Positions 1-8,612 of a stretch of 32,461 nt of DNA are shown here, one piece after another (the stretch's first letter is position 1; each line of letters opens with the position of its first letter). A model generated the notes under the pieces. It was not told the DNA's origin. It made no database searches and worked only from the letters and a program-made list of their open reading frames with translations. The stretch is from Duganella levis (GTDB taxonomy: Bacteria > Pseudomonadota > Gammaproteobacteria > Burkholderiales > Burkholderiaceae_D): positions 1 to 32,461 of the forward strand of contig NZ_WWCT01000037.1 of assembly GCF_009857605.1 (NCBI RefSeq), in the 5' to 3' direction. A program made the translations under genes and the position numbers.

Positions 1-450
1 GGCGCCGACACCGCCGCCAACCGCGACGCCCGCCGCCGCGCCACCGGCTTTGCGCTGCTGAACGCCGCCGTCATCGCTGCCTACACCATGATCGACGCGG
101 TCGGCGTGCGGCGCTCGGGCGCCCCGGCCGGCTACACCATGTGGCTGTTCGTACTGACCGCCGTGATGCTGTTGCTCTGCTCCACCAACCGCTGGGCTGA
201 ACTGCCGGCCTACGCCCGCCGCCATGCGCGGGTAGTGCTGCTGGGCGGCGGCGGCACGCTGGCTTCGTATGGGCTGGCGCTGTGGGCCATGACGCTGGCG
301 CCGGTGGCGGCGGTGGCGGCGCTGCGCGAGACCTCGATCCTGTTTGCCGCCGTCATCGCCGCCCTGTTCCTGCGCGAGCGGCTGGCGCCGGGGCGCATCG
401 TCGCCGTCAGCCTGATTGCCTGTGGCGCAATTGTCATGCGGCTGGGCTGA
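1..450 (+). CDS. EamA/DMT-family transporter, C-terminal part (5' end outside window)
   Basis: The reading frame is open from base 1 to a TGA at 448-450, so only the last 149 residues are present. What is visible is strongly hydrophobic: about four to five membrane segments, ending in a stretch with PVAAVAALRETS, then a helix with FLRERL and a last helix ending IVMRLG. This tail, with an Arg-Glu-Thr between two helices and a short basic C-terminus, is typical of EamA-domain drug/metabolite transporters of the inner membrane. The substrate cannot be read from sequence. A gap of 60-72 bases separates it from tal, so the two may or may not be co-transcribed. The family call is fairly safe; nothing more specific is justified. 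Confidence 0.8.
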   Translation, partial: GADTAANRDARRRATGFALLNAAVIAAYTMIDAVGVRRSGAPAGYTMWLFVLTAVMLLLCSTNRWAELPAYARRHARVVLLGGGGTLASYGLALWAMTLAPVAAVAALRETSILFAAVIAALFLRERLAPGRIVAVSLIACGAIVMRLG

Positions 451-522
451 ATTGGACGGAAACGCGGCAGGTTCGGAGTAAAATAAACGGACAACAACTT
501 CTTTATCAGAATGGCAGTGCTT

Positions 523-1458
523 ATGAACCAACTCGAACAACTCAAACAATACACCACCGTAGTTGCCGACACCGGCGATTTCCAGGCCATCCAGCAATAC
601 ACGCCGCGCGACGCCACCACCAATCCGTCGCTGATCCTGAAGGCGGTGCAGAAGGAAGAGTACAAGCCGCTGCTGGAAAAAGCCGTGCGCGACAACATGG
701 ACGCCAGCACCGGCGAAGTGATCGACCACCTGCTGGTGGCGTTCGGCAAGCAGATCCTGCGCGTGATTCCGGGCCGCGTCTCGACCGAAATCGACGCCGC
801 GCTGTCGTTCAACACCGCCGGCTCGGTGGCCAAGGGCCGCGAGTTGATCAAGCTGTATGAAAAGAACGGAATCGAGCGCGAGCGCATCCTGATCAAGATG
901 GCCTCGACCTGGGAAGGCATCCGCGCGTCCGAGATCCTGGAAAAAGAAGGCATCCACACCAACATGACGCTGCTGTTCTCGCTGCCGCAGGCGATCGCCT
1001 GCGCTGAAGCGGGCGCCCAGCTGATTTCGCCGTTCGTCGGCCGCATCTACGACTGGTACAAAAAATCGACCGGCATCGACTACGAAGGCGCGGAAGATCC
1101 GGGCGTGCAGTCGGTCAAGCGCATCTACAACTACTACCGCAAGTTCGGCTACAAGACCGAAGTGATGGGCGCCAGCTTCCGCAACACCGGCCAGATCCTG
1201 GAACTGGCCGGCTGCGACCTGCTGACCATCAGCCCGGACCTGCTGCAGAAGCTGGCCGACACCAACGCCCCGGTCGAGCGCAAGCTAAGTTCGGACAGCG
1301 GCAAGAACGCCACCATCGGCAAAATCGCGATGGATGAAGCCACCTTCCGCTTCATGCTGAACGAAGACGCGATGGCGACCGAAAAAACCGCCGAAGGCAT
1401 CCGCGCCTTCGTCGCCGACACCGGCAAGCTGAAGCAAATCATCTCCGGCATGCGCTAA
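523..1458 (+). CDS. tal: Transaldolase
   Basis: Transaldolase of the non-oxidative pentose phosphate pathway, moving a dihydroxyacetone unit between sedoheptulose-7-phosphate and glyceraldehyde-3-phosphate in the cytoplasm. The protein opens with the family signature YTTVVADTGD and DATTNPSLI and carries the Schiff-base lysine in ILIKMASTWEGI (Lys125 from this start). The length (311 residues) fits the TalA/TalB class. Two in-frame ATGs exist, at 511 and 523. I chose 523 because MNQLEQLKQYT lines up with the N-terminus of known TalB proteins; neither ATG has a convincing Shine-Dalgarno. The gene is followed directly by a large palindrome that may act as a transcript end. Confidence 0.96.
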   Translation: MNQLEQLKQYTTVVADTGDFQAIQQYTPRDATTNPSLILKAVQKEEYKPLLEKAVRDNMDASTGEVIDHLLVAFGKQILRVIPGRVSTEIDAALSFNTAGSVAKGRELIKLYEKNGIERERILIKMASTWEGIRASEILEKEGIHTNMTLLFSLPQAIACAEAGAQLISPFVGRIYDWYKKSTGIDYEGAEDPGVQSVKRIYNYYRKFGYKTEVMGASFRNTGQILELAGCDLLTISPDLLQKLADTNAPVERKLSSDSGKNATIGKIAMDEATFRFMLNEDAMATEKTAEGIRAFVADTGKLKQIISGMR

Positions 1459-1466
1459 CCCAAATC

Positions 1467-1552
1467 CGGGGTCAGGTCCGGCATTCGGACACGAGCACAA
1501 CCGTAGCGGCTGCTACGGTTGTGCTCGTGTCCGAATGCCGGACCTGACCCCG
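1467..1552. repeat. 86-bp intergenic palindrome, 41-bp perfect arms
   Basis: The bases at 1467-1507 are the exact reverse complement of 1512-1552, with a four-base centre (GGCT). The outer ends read CGGGGTCAGGTCC and GGACCTGACCCCG. The repeat starts 8 bases after the tal stop and runs into the 5' end of the next gene, where its right arm contains an ATG at 1535. It lacks a T-run, so it is not a plain intrinsic terminator, although its RNA would fold into a very long hairpin. My recollection is that GGGGTCAGGTCC-type inverted repeats are scattered in proteobacterial genomes and are linked with RAYT transposases; that link is inference here. No second copy occurs in this window. Confidence 0.93.
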
Positions 1553-1558
1553 ACTTTT

Positions 1559-2632
1559 ATGACTTCTTCGATTACGATTCGGTTGGGACGGCGGGCGCGG
1601 GAGCGGATTGTGGCCGACGGCGTGCAGGCGGCCGATATCGCGATCGTGCCGGCTGCCGCGGGCGGGCCCAAGGGCCTGATCCTGCATGGCCTCGATTGCT
1701 GGATGTTCGGCGAATTCTTGCGCCACGCGCCACGCCAGCGGCGCTTGATTGGCGCGTCGATCGGCGCCTGGCGCATGGCGGCGTCGGCCTTCGACGATCC
1801 GGTCGCCGCGCATCAGCGGCTGGTGCGGCTGTACGCCGGCCAGCGCTATCCCGCCAAGGTCACGCCCGAGTACGTCAGCCGCACCTGCCGCGCGCTGCTC
1901 GATGAATTGCTGGACGGCCGCGCCGCCGAAGCCGTCAACCACCCGCACCACCACGTCTCCGTACTGACGGTGCGCGGCATAGGCGCACTCGGCAATACCA
2001 ATGGTGCCCGCTGGCGCGAGCTGGCCGGCTTCCTGCTGGCGGCCGCCGGCAACGCGCTGTCGCGCAAGCGCCTGGCGGCCTCGATGGAACGCGTGATCTT
2101 CCACCACCGCGACGACGACGCGCGCTGGCTGCGCGAGGAATTCGACGCCTTCGCCGGCCACTTCGTCGACCTGTCGCCAGACAATCTGCGCGACGCCCTG
2201 CTGGCCTCCGGCTCGATCCCGCTGGTGCTGCAAGCTGTGACCGATATCGCCGGCGCCCCTGCCGGCGCCTACTGGGATGGCGGCCTGATCGATTACCACC
2301 TGCACCTGCCCTACCAGCGCGATCCCGACCTGGTGCTGTACCCGCATTTCAGCGACGCCATCGTCCCCGGCTGGCTGGACAAGTCGATGCCCTGGCGCCG
2401 CGCGCGCGACCAGTCGCTCGACAATCTGATCCTGGTCTCGCCGTCGGCCGATTTCGTCCGCAAGCTGCCTAACGCCAAGCTGCCTGACCGCAAGGATTTC
2501 ACCGTCTACGGCCAGGACCACGGCCGCCGCAATCGCGACTGGCTGCAAGCCATCGGCGAGAGCCAGCGCATGGCCGACGACTTCGCCCGCTGGTGCGAGC
2601 AACCCGACCTGAAGCAAGCCGCCAGTTTCTGA
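1559..2632 (+). CDS. Patatin-like phospholipase family protein
   Basis: Predicted serine acyl-hydrolase with the patatin fold. From the start at 1559 (357 residues) it shows a Gly-rich oxyanion loop (AAAGGPKG, about 33-39), the nucleophile elbow GASIG with Ser67, and the catalytic-dyad Asp in DGG (Asp240). No signal peptide or membrane segment is seen, so it is probably cytoplasmic. The substrate is unknown. An in-frame ATG at 1535 would add eight residues (MPDLTPTF), but these are encoded mainly by the right arm of the preceding palindrome, so I take 1559 as the more likely ancestral start. Neither start has a recognisable Shine-Dalgarno, perhaps because the repeat displaced it. The next gene follows after 99 bases. 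Confidence 0.85.
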   Translation: MTSSITIRLGRRARERIVADGVQAADIAIVPAAAGGPKGLILHGLDCWMFGEFLRHAPRQRRLIGASIGAWRMAASAFDDPVAAHQRLVRLYAGQRYPAKVTPEYVSRTCRALLDELLDGRAAEAVNHPHHHVSVLTVRGIGALGNTNGARWRELAGFLLAAAGNALSRKRLAASMERVIFHHRDDDARWLREEFDAFAGHFVDLSPDNLRDALLASGSIPLVLQAVTDIAGAPAGAYWDGGLIDYHLHLPYQRDPDLVLYPHFSDAIVPGWLDKSMPWRRARDQSLDNLILVSPSADFVRKLPNAKLPDRKDFTVYGQDHGRRNRDWLQAIGESQRMADDFARWCEQPDLKQAASF

Positions 2633-2731
2633 CTCTGTTCCCAAAACGCAACGAACTGCCACGAAGGCGGCCACCAGCCGCCGCGACAGGTGCATACTTT
2701 ATTTTCCGCTTTCTTGTTGGGAGTCATGATC

Positions 2732-4360
2732 ATGAACGTCCTGTCGCAGATGCGTATCGGCACCCGTCTGGCCATCGGTTTCGCGGTGGTGCTGTTGCTG
2801 GCTATCCTGGCCACCTCGGTGGCGCTGGTCAACGCCCGCGCCAACGCCCAGGCCACCCGCGCCATGATGGAGCAGCCGCTGGCCAAGGAGCGGCTGGTGG
2901 CAGACTGGTATGTGCTGATCTACTCGGCCATCGCCCGCACCGCGCTGATCGCCCGCAGCAGCGACGATAAGCTGTCCGACACCTTTGCCGATGTCATCGC
3001 CGCCAGCACCAAGCGCGGAGGTGAGCTGCTGAGCCAGATCAAGGGCTTGCTATCGTCGGACGAGGAACGCAAGATGTACGACGAGATCACGGCGCTGCGC
3101 AACACCTACCAGAAAGCCAAGACCGACGTCATGAACGCCCGCAAGGCTGGCGACGCCGCCCGCGCCGAGCAGCTGTTCCAGAACAGCTTCTCGCCCTCCG
3201 CCTCGGCTTACCAGGACCGCGTCAAGAGCTTCCTCGCCATGCAGCGCAAGGCCATCGACGACACCGCCCACGCGATCGACGCCGCCAACGACCGCAGCAA
3301 CGCGCTGCTGCTGGTGCTGGCCGGGCTGATGGTGGCCATCGGCTCGCTGGCGGCCTGGGTGATTTCGCGCTCTATTACCGTGCCGCTGAAGTCGGCGGTC
3401 GACATCGCCGCCACCGTCGCCAACGGCGACCTCACCACGCAATTTGCCGCGCGCCACGACAAGGACGAAATCGGCGACCTGATGACGGCGCTGAGCGGCA
3501 TGAACGACGCCCTGCGCACCGTGGTCAGCCAGGTGCAGATCGGCACCAGCACCATCGCCACCGCCTCCAACCAGATTGCCTCCGGCAATATGGACCTGTC
3601 GCAGCGCACCGAGGAGCAAGCCAGTTCGCTGGAGGAAACTGCATCCTCGATGGAGGAACTGACCTCCACCGTGCGCCAGAATGCCGACAACGCCCGCCAG
3701 GCCAACCAGCTGGCACAGACCGCGTCGGATGTGGCAGAAAAAGGCGGCGCCATCGTCGGCCAGGTGGTCAACACCATGGGCTCAATCAACGATTCCTCGC
3801 GCAAGATCTTCGACATCATCAGCGTGATCGACAGCATCGCCTTCCAGACCAATATCCTGGCGCTGAACGCAGCGGTGGAAGCCGCCCGTGCCGGCGAACA
3901 GGGACGCGGCTTCGCCGTGGTGGCGTCCGAGGTGCGCAACCTGGCGCAGCGCTCGGCCGGCGCCGCCAAGGAGATCAAGGAGCTGATCGGCAATTCGGTC
4001 GATCAGGTGGAAATCGGCTCCAAGCTGGTGCAGCAGGCCGGCAGCACCATGGACGAGGTGGTGGCCAGCGTGCGCCGCGTGACCGACATCATGGCCGAGA
4101 TCACCTCGGCCAGCAGCGAGCAAAGTATCGGCATCGACCAGGTCAACACCGCCATCGGTCAGATGGATAGCGTGACGCAGCAGAACGCCGCACTGGTCGA
4201 ACAGGCGGCAGCGGCGGCCGCCAGCATGCAGGAACAGGCAGCCCGGCTGGCCGAGGTGGCGTCGTCCTTCCGCCTTGGCAACGACGGCTTGCACACCAGG
4301 CTGGCGGCGCCCGCCAAACGGCTGGCCTTGGGCCAAACATTGTATCCGTCAGCCATGTAA
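2732..4360 (+). CDS. Methyl-accepting chemotaxis protein (first of tandem pair)
   Basis: Inner-membrane chemoreceptor of 542 residues. TM1 lies at about 10-32, then a periplasmic four-helix-bundle-like sensor of about 155 residues, TM2 at about 189-211, a HAMP domain, and a long cytoplasmic coiled coil with the conserved hairpin tip (FQTNILALNAAVEAARAGEQ and GRGFAVVASEVRNLAQRS, about 371-408) that contacts CheA and CheW. There is no C-terminal NWETF-type pentapeptide for CheR/CheB. The start at 2732 is preceded by GGGAG at a spacing of about 8; upstream in-frame ATGs at 2690 and 2726 are less well placed. It is a close paralogue of the next gene: same architecture, nearly identical signalling region, more divergent sensor. 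The ligand is unknown. Confidence 0.94.
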   Translation: MNVLSQMRIGTRLAIGFAVVLLLAILATSVALVNARANAQATRAMMEQPLAKERLVADWYVLIYSAIARTALIARSSDDKLSDTFADVIAASTKRGGELLSQIKGLLSSDEERKMYDEITALRNTYQKAKTDVMNARKAGDAARAEQLFQNSFSPSASAYQDRVKSFLAMQRKAIDDTAHAIDAANDRSNALLLVLAGLMVAIGSLAAWVISRSITVPLKSAVDIAATVANGDLTTQFAARHDKDEIGDLMTALSGMNDALRTVVSQVQIGTSTIATASNQIASGNMDLSQRTEEQASSLEETASSMEELTSTVRQNADNARQANQLAQTASDVAEKGGAIVGQVVNTMGSINDSSRKIFDIISVIDSIAFQTNILALNAAVEAARAGEQGRGFAVVASEVRNLAQRSAGAAKEIKELIGNSVDQVEIGSKLVQQAGSTMDEVVASVRRVTDIMAEITSASSEQSIGIDQVNTAIGQMDSVTQQNAALVEQAAAAAASMQEQAARLAEVASSFRLGNDGLHTRLAAPAKRLALGQTLYPSAM

Positions 4361-4446
4361 TATTTCTGAAACAAAACTTCTTGCATAAAAGGATATACTG
4401 GGAGCGTTACCAATAATTACAGGCCGCTTGCGGTTTGAGACCAGTC

Positions 4447-6081
4447 ATGTCCTTTCTTTCCCACATCCGTATTGGTTCCCGGCTGGCGCTGGGCTTTGCC
4501 ATTGTATTAATACTCTCCATTATTTCGACCTCGTTTGCCCTGCGCAACGCGGTGCAAAACGCCGACGCCACCAAGCGCATGATGGCCGAGCCGCTGGCGC
4601 GCGAGCGTCTCGCCACCGACTGGTACACGCAGACCGCCGTCACCATCGCTCGCACCATCATGATGGCCAAGAGCAGCGACACCTCGCTGGCCACCACCTT
4701 CGCCGAAACCATGGCCGACGGCTCGAAAAAGGGCAACGTCATGAACCGCAAAATGGGTGAGCTGATCAGCAGCGACGAGGAAAAAGCCATCTACCAAGCC
4801 ACGCTGGGCGTACGCGCCAAGTTTGTCGAATCCAAGCAGGCGCTGATGGATGCCAACAAGGCCGGCGACAGCGACAACGCGGCGCGCATCTTCACTTCCA
4901 GCTTCACGCCATCGGCCGAAGCCTACCAGGCCGGCATGCTGAAACTGGTAGAGTACGAGCGCAAGGTGCTGGACCAGATGGCTCAGGATGTGGAAGCCGC
5001 CACCAGCCGCAGCATCAATCTGTCGATCACGCTGGGCGTGCTGCTGGTGGCGCTGGGCGTGGTGTGCGCGGCGCTGATTTCGCGCAGCATCACGCGGCCG
5101 CTGGAATCGGCCATCGGCGTCGCCACCACGGTGGCCAGCGGCGACCTGACCACCGAATTCGGCGTCGCCTCGCGCGACCAGATCGGTGACCTGATGCGCG
5201 AGCTGCAAGGCATGAACAATGAGCTGGTCAAGGTGGTGGGCGATGTCCAGCACGGCGCCAAGGCGATCGCGCTGGCGTCCAGCGAAATCGCCGCCGGCAA
5301 CCATGACCTGTCGGCGCGCACCGAGCAGCAGGCCAGCGCGCTGGAAGAAACCGCCGCCTCGATGGAAGAACTGACCACCACCGTGCGCCAGAACGCCGAC
5401 AATGCCCGCCAAGCCGACAAGCTGGCGCATGCCGCATCAGCGGTGGCCGAGCAAGGCGGCGCCATCGTCAGCAAAGTGGTGGATACCATGGGCGCCATCG
5501 ACGGCTCGGCGCGCAAGATCGTCGACATCATCGGCGTCATCGACGGCATCGCCTTCCAGACCAATATCCTGGCGCTGAATGCGGCGGTGGAAGCGGCGCG
5601 CGCCGGCGAGCAGGGTCGCGGCTTTGCCGTGGTGGCGTCCGAAGTGCGCGGCCTGGCGCAGCGCTCGGCGGCGGCGGCCAAGGAGATCAAAGGCTTGATC
5701 GACAATTCGGTGGCGCAGGTGGATGCCGGTTCGCAGCTGGTGCAGCAGGCCGGTGCCACGATGGCGGAAGTGGTGGCCAGCGTGCGCCGCGTGACCGACA
5801 TCATGAGCGAAATCACCGCCGCCAGCTCGGAGCAAAGCATCGGCATCAACCAGGTCAACGAAGCGATTACGCAGATGGATGAGATGACGCAGCAGAACGC
5901 GGCGCTGGTGGAACAGGCGGCGGCAGCGGCGGCCAGCATGCAGGATCAGGCTGCGTCGCTGGCCGGCGTATCGTCGCAGTTCAAACTGCGTAGCGATGCC
6001 GGCGCAGCGTCGCGCTTCAGCCCTTCAGGAACATCTCCTGCAGGTCGTTCAAGAAGCGTTGGCCTAATTCCGTCGGCTTGA
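4447..6081 (+). CDS. Methyl-accepting chemotaxis protein (second of tandem pair)
   Basis: Chemoreceptor of 544 residues with the same plan as its upstream neighbour: TM1 about 12-34, periplasmic sensor, TM2 about 190-214, HAMP, and a cytoplasmic signalling coil with the tip FQTNILALNAAVEAARAGEQ at about 368-387. ATG 4447 (MSFLSHIRIGSRLALGF) aligns with the start of the first receptor; a TTG at 4435 in frame is a weaker choice. The 86-base gap to the first receptor contains TATACT at 4393-4398, a plausible -10 box, so it may have its own promoter. The last 21 residues (Ser- and Arg-rich, not receptor-like) are read from DNA that encodes the end of hemW on the other strand, a 65-base convergent overlap. 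No NWETF-like tail. Confidence 0.94.
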   Translation: MSFLSHIRIGSRLALGFAIVLILSIISTSFALRNAVQNADATKRMMAEPLARERLATDWYTQTAVTIARTIMMAKSSDTSLATTFAETMADGSKKGNVMNRKMGELISSDEEKAIYQATLGVRAKFVESKQALMDANKAGDSDNAARIFTSSFTPSAEAYQAGMLKLVEYERKVLDQMAQDVEAATSRSINLSITLGVLLVALGVVCAALISRSITRPLESAIGVATTVASGDLTTEFGVASRDQIGDLMRELQGMNNELVKVVGDVQHGAKAIALASSEIAAGNHDLSARTEQQASALEETAASMEELTTTVRQNADNARQADKLAHAASAVAEQGGAIVSKVVDTMGAIDGSARKIVDIIGVIDGIAFQTNILALNAAVEAARAGEQGRGFAVVASEVRGLAQRSAAAAKEIKGLIDNSVAQVDAGSQLVQQAGATMAEVVASVRRVTDIMSEITAASSEQSIGINQVNEAITQMDEMTQQNAALVEQAAAAAASMQDQAASLAGVSSQFKLRSDAGAASRFSPSGTSPAGRSRSVGLIPSA

Positions 6082-7279
6082 TGATCTTGTAGTCGCGATA
6101 CAGCAGCCCTTTGGCCTCGGCCGCATTGAGCTGCTTGTCGATGGCGTTGATGCTCAAGCCGGTGCGTTCGCTGAACAGGTTGGGATCGAAGCCGCCGTGC
6201 AGGCGCAGCGTGTTGAGCATGAACTCAAAGCCCATGTCCTCGCGCTGGATCTCATACTCTTCCTGCACCGGCGCGCCCAGTTTGACCTGTTCCATATAGG
6301 CCTTGGGCTGCTTGTAGCGGGCCTGGCGCAGGATGCGGTGCGGGAACGACAGCTTGGAATGCGCGCCCGCGCCGATGCCGAGGTAATCGCCGAACTCCCA
6401 GTAATTCAGGTTATGGCGCGCGCGGTGGCCTTCCTTGGCGTAGGCCGAAATCTCGTACTGGTTGTAGCCGTTGGCGGCGGTCAGCTCGGCGATCATGTCC
6501 TGCATGTCTGCGCTGGCGTCGTCGTCCGGCAGCGACGGCGGATACTTAGCGAACAGCGTGTTCGGCTCCATCGTCAGGTGATACAGCGACAGGTGCGGCG
6601 GCTTGAACGCCATCGCCGTTTCCACGTCGGCGCGCGCTTCTTCCAGCGTCTGCGAAGGCAGCGCGTACATCAGGTCCAGGTTGAAGTTGTCGAAGTTGTC
6701 CAGCGCGATTTCCACCGCGCGTCTGGCTTCGCCGTCGTCGTGGATGCGGCCCAATGCTTTCAGGTGCCGCGGATTGAAACTCTGGATGCCGATCGACAGC
6801 CGATTGACGCCGCTGGCGCGGTAGGACTTGAACTTCTCGGCCTCGAAGGTGCCGGGATTGGCTTCCATCGTGATCTCGCAGTCGCTGTCCAGCGGCAACA
6901 AGGTGCGCATATCGGACAGCAGGCGGTCCAGCCCTGCGGCCGACATCAGGCTCGGCGTGCCGCCGCCGATGAAGATCGTATAAATCTTGCGACCCCAGAT
7001 CAGCGGCAAGGCCTGTTCCAGGTCGGCGCGCACCGCGTCCAGGTATTCCTGTTCGGGGAAGGCTTCGCCCTCTTTCGGCTCGTGCGAATTGAAATCGCAG
7101 TACGGGCATTTGCGCACGCACCACGGGAAGTGGATGTACAGCGACAGCGGCGGCAGCGCCGTCAGGTTCAGCGCACCGCCTTGCAGGTATTTCGCAGCGA
7201 CGCCGGCGGCTTCGCTGATGTCGGCTGCTGGCTTGGCGTTTGCCTTGGTGCTGGCGCCGACGACTTTAATCGGGATCAT
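6017..7279 (-). CDS. hemW: Radical SAM heme chaperone HemW
   Basis: HemW (formerly annotated as an oxygen-independent coproporphyrinogen oxidase) is a radical SAM protein thought to bind heme and deliver it to target proteins. The 420-residue product has the iron-sulfur motif CxxxCxxC at Cys54, Cys58 and Cys61 (PWCVRKCPYCDF), the SAM-binding GGGTPS at about 105-110, and EANPGTFE and NRLSIGIQSF further on. A longer reading frame extends upstream to 7363 inside rdgB, but the ATG at 7279 overlaps the rdgB stop as ATGA (7276-7279), a usual sign of translational coupling, so I chose it. The first about 35 residues form an unusual Ala/Lys-rich leader before the family core. Last gene of the kinase-phosphatase-rph-rdgB-hemW operon; overlaps the chemoreceptor gene tail to tail. 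Confidence 0.94.
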   Translation of the reverse strand: MIPIKVVGASTKANAKPAADISEAAGVAAKYLQGGALNLTALPPLSLYIHFPWCVRKCPYCDFNSHEPKEGEAFPEQEYLDAVRADLEQALPLIWGRKIYTIFIGGGTPSLMSAAGLDRLLSDMRTLLPLDSDCEITMEANPGTFEAEKFKSYRASGVNRLSIGIQSFNPRHLKALGRIHDDGEARRAVEIALDNFDNFNLDLMYALPSQTLEEARADVETAMAFKPPHLSLYHLTMEPNTLFAKYPPSLPDDDASADMQDMIAELTAANGYNQYEISAYAKEGHRARHNLNYWEFGDYLGIGAGAHSKLSFPHRILRQARYKQPKAYMEQVKLGAPVQEEYEIQREDMGFEFMLNTLRLHGGFDPNLFSERTGLSINAIDKQLNAAEAKGLLYRDYKIIKPTELGQRFLNDLQEMFLKG

Positions 7280-7860
7280 TTCAGTTTCTCTACCAATGCG
7301 CGCAATGCCTGGCCGCGATGCGACAAGGCGTTTTTCTCTTCCGGCGCCAGCTCGGCGGCGCATTTGCCGAGCGACGGGATGAAGAAGTAAGGATCGTAGC
7401 CAAAGCCGCCCTCGCCGCGCGGCGTATCAACCATCACGCCGTTCCAGCGGCCGTCGGCGATGATCGGCTGCGGATCGTCGGCGTGGCGCACGAACACCAG
7501 CACGCAGTAGTAATACGCGGACTTGTCTTCATGTTTGGCCAGTTCAACGATCATCTTCTCGTTGTTGCGGGCGTCCGATTTCGGCTCGCCGGCAAAGCGC
7601 GCCGAGTACACGCCGGGCGCGCCGCCCAAAGCATTGACGCAGACGCCGGAATCGTCGGCCAACGCCGGCAGGCCGGTGATGCGCGCCGCGTGGCGGGCCT
7701 TTTGCAGTGCATTTTCAACAAACGTGTGAAAAGGTTCATCTGCTTCAGGGACGTCGTACTCGCCCTGCGCGTGCACGGAGAAGCCGACGGTGGACAGGAG
7801 CTCGTTGAACTCCTTCAGTTTGCCCTTGTTGTTGGAGGCGAGGATCAGGCGTTTGGTCAT
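7276..7860 (-). CDS. rdgB: XTP/dITP diphosphatase (non-canonical purine NTP pyrophosphatase)
   Basis: Cleaves dITP, ITP and XTP to monophosphates and pyrophosphate, keeping deaminated purines out of DNA and RNA. The 194-residue protein has the Ham1/RdgB N-terminal signature SNNKGKLKEF (9-18), the acidic catalytic motif LADDSGV with Asp69 and Asp70, and the substrate-pocket motif GGFGYDPYFFIP followed by a C-terminal SHRGQA. Length and motif order are normal for the family. It starts 8 bases after the rph stop; a GGAG overlapping that stop can serve as its ribosome site. Its stop overlaps the hemW start. Confidence 0.97.
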   Translation of the reverse strand: MTKRLILASNNKGKLKEFNELLSTVGFSVHAQGEYDVPEADEPFHTFVENALQKARHAARITGLPALADDSGVCVNALGGAPGVYSARFAGEPKSDARNNEKMIVELAKHEDKSAYYYCVLVFVRHADDPQPIIADGRWNGVMVDTPRGEGGFGYDPYFFIPSLGKCAAELAPEEKNALSHRGQALRALVEKLK

Positions 7861-7868
7861 GGCGTATT

Positions 7869-8603
7869 TTACTCCGTGATGCCCAGTGCCTGTTTTTGCA
7901 GCTTGACGATGTCGGCGATGCCAGCCTGCGCCAGGTCCAGCAGGCGGTCCATGCCGGCGCGGTCGAACGCTGCCCCTTCGGCCGTACCCTGCACTTCGAT
8001 GAAGTGGCCGGCGTCGGTCATCACAACGTTCATGTCGGTGTCGCAGTTGGAGTCTTCCACATAATCCAGGTCCAGCACCGGCGTGCCCTGGTAGACGCCG
8101 ACCGAAATCGCCGCCACGAAGTGCTTCAGCGGGATCGCCGGAATCGCGCCGCGCGCCACCAGCTTGGAGAATGCGTCATGCGCCGCCACCATGGCGCCGG
8201 TGATCGAGGCGGTGCGGGTGCCGCCGTCGGCCTGGATCACGTCGCAGTCCAGGTGCAGCGTGCGTTCCCCGAAGGCTTCCAGGTCGAACGCGGCGCGCAG
8301 CGAGCGGCCGATCAGGCGCTGGATCTCCTGGGTGCGGCCGGACTGCTTGCCGCGTGCCGCTTCGCGGTCCATGCGGGTGTTGGTGGAGCGCGGCAGCATG
8401 CCGTATTCGGCGGTCAGCCAGCCCTGACCTTTACCCTTCAGGAAGCCCGGCACTTTGTCTTCGATGCTGGCGGTGCAGATCACCTTGGTGTCGCCGCATT
8501 CGATCAGCACCGAACCTTCGGCGTGCTTGGTGAAATCGCGGGTCAGACGCAGGGTGCGCAGCGCATCGACAGCGCGGCCGCTAGGACGGGTTACAACAGT
8601 CAT
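7869..8603 (-). CDS. rph: Ribonuclease PH
   Basis: Phosphorolytic 3'-to-5' exoribonuclease that trims tRNA 3' ends and other structured RNAs, acting as a hexameric ring in the cytoplasm. The 244-residue product starts with RPSGRAVDALRTLRLTRDF, carries the RNA/phosphate-site segment around PRSTNTRMDREAARGKQSGR, and the diagnostic QADGGTRTASITGA. Full length, unlike the frameshifted rph of some E. coli K-12 strains. The Shine-Dalgarno AAGGA overlaps the stop codon of the upstream phosphatase gene (9-base gap), so the two are very probably co-translated. Confidence 0.97.
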   Translation of the reverse strand: MTVVTRPSGRAVDALRTLRLTRDFTKHAEGSVLIECGDTKVICTASIEDKVPGFLKGKGQGWLTAEYGMLPRSTNTRMDREAARGKQSGRTQEIQRLIGRSLRAAFDLEAFGERTLHLDCDVIQADGGTRTASITGAMVAAHDAFSKLVARGAIPAIPLKHFVAAISVGVYQGTPVLDLDYVEDSNCDTDMNVVMTDAGHFIEVQGTAEGAAFDRAGMDRLLDLAQAGIADIVKLQKQALGITE

Positions 8604-8612
8604 GGGGTTTCC

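Noticed and set aside
4386..4412. Sigma-28-like promoter before the second chemoreceptor (TAAAAGGA and GCGTTACC)
   Set aside because: The spacing is two bases too short and the -10 match is poor; a TATACT-type promoter is equally likely.
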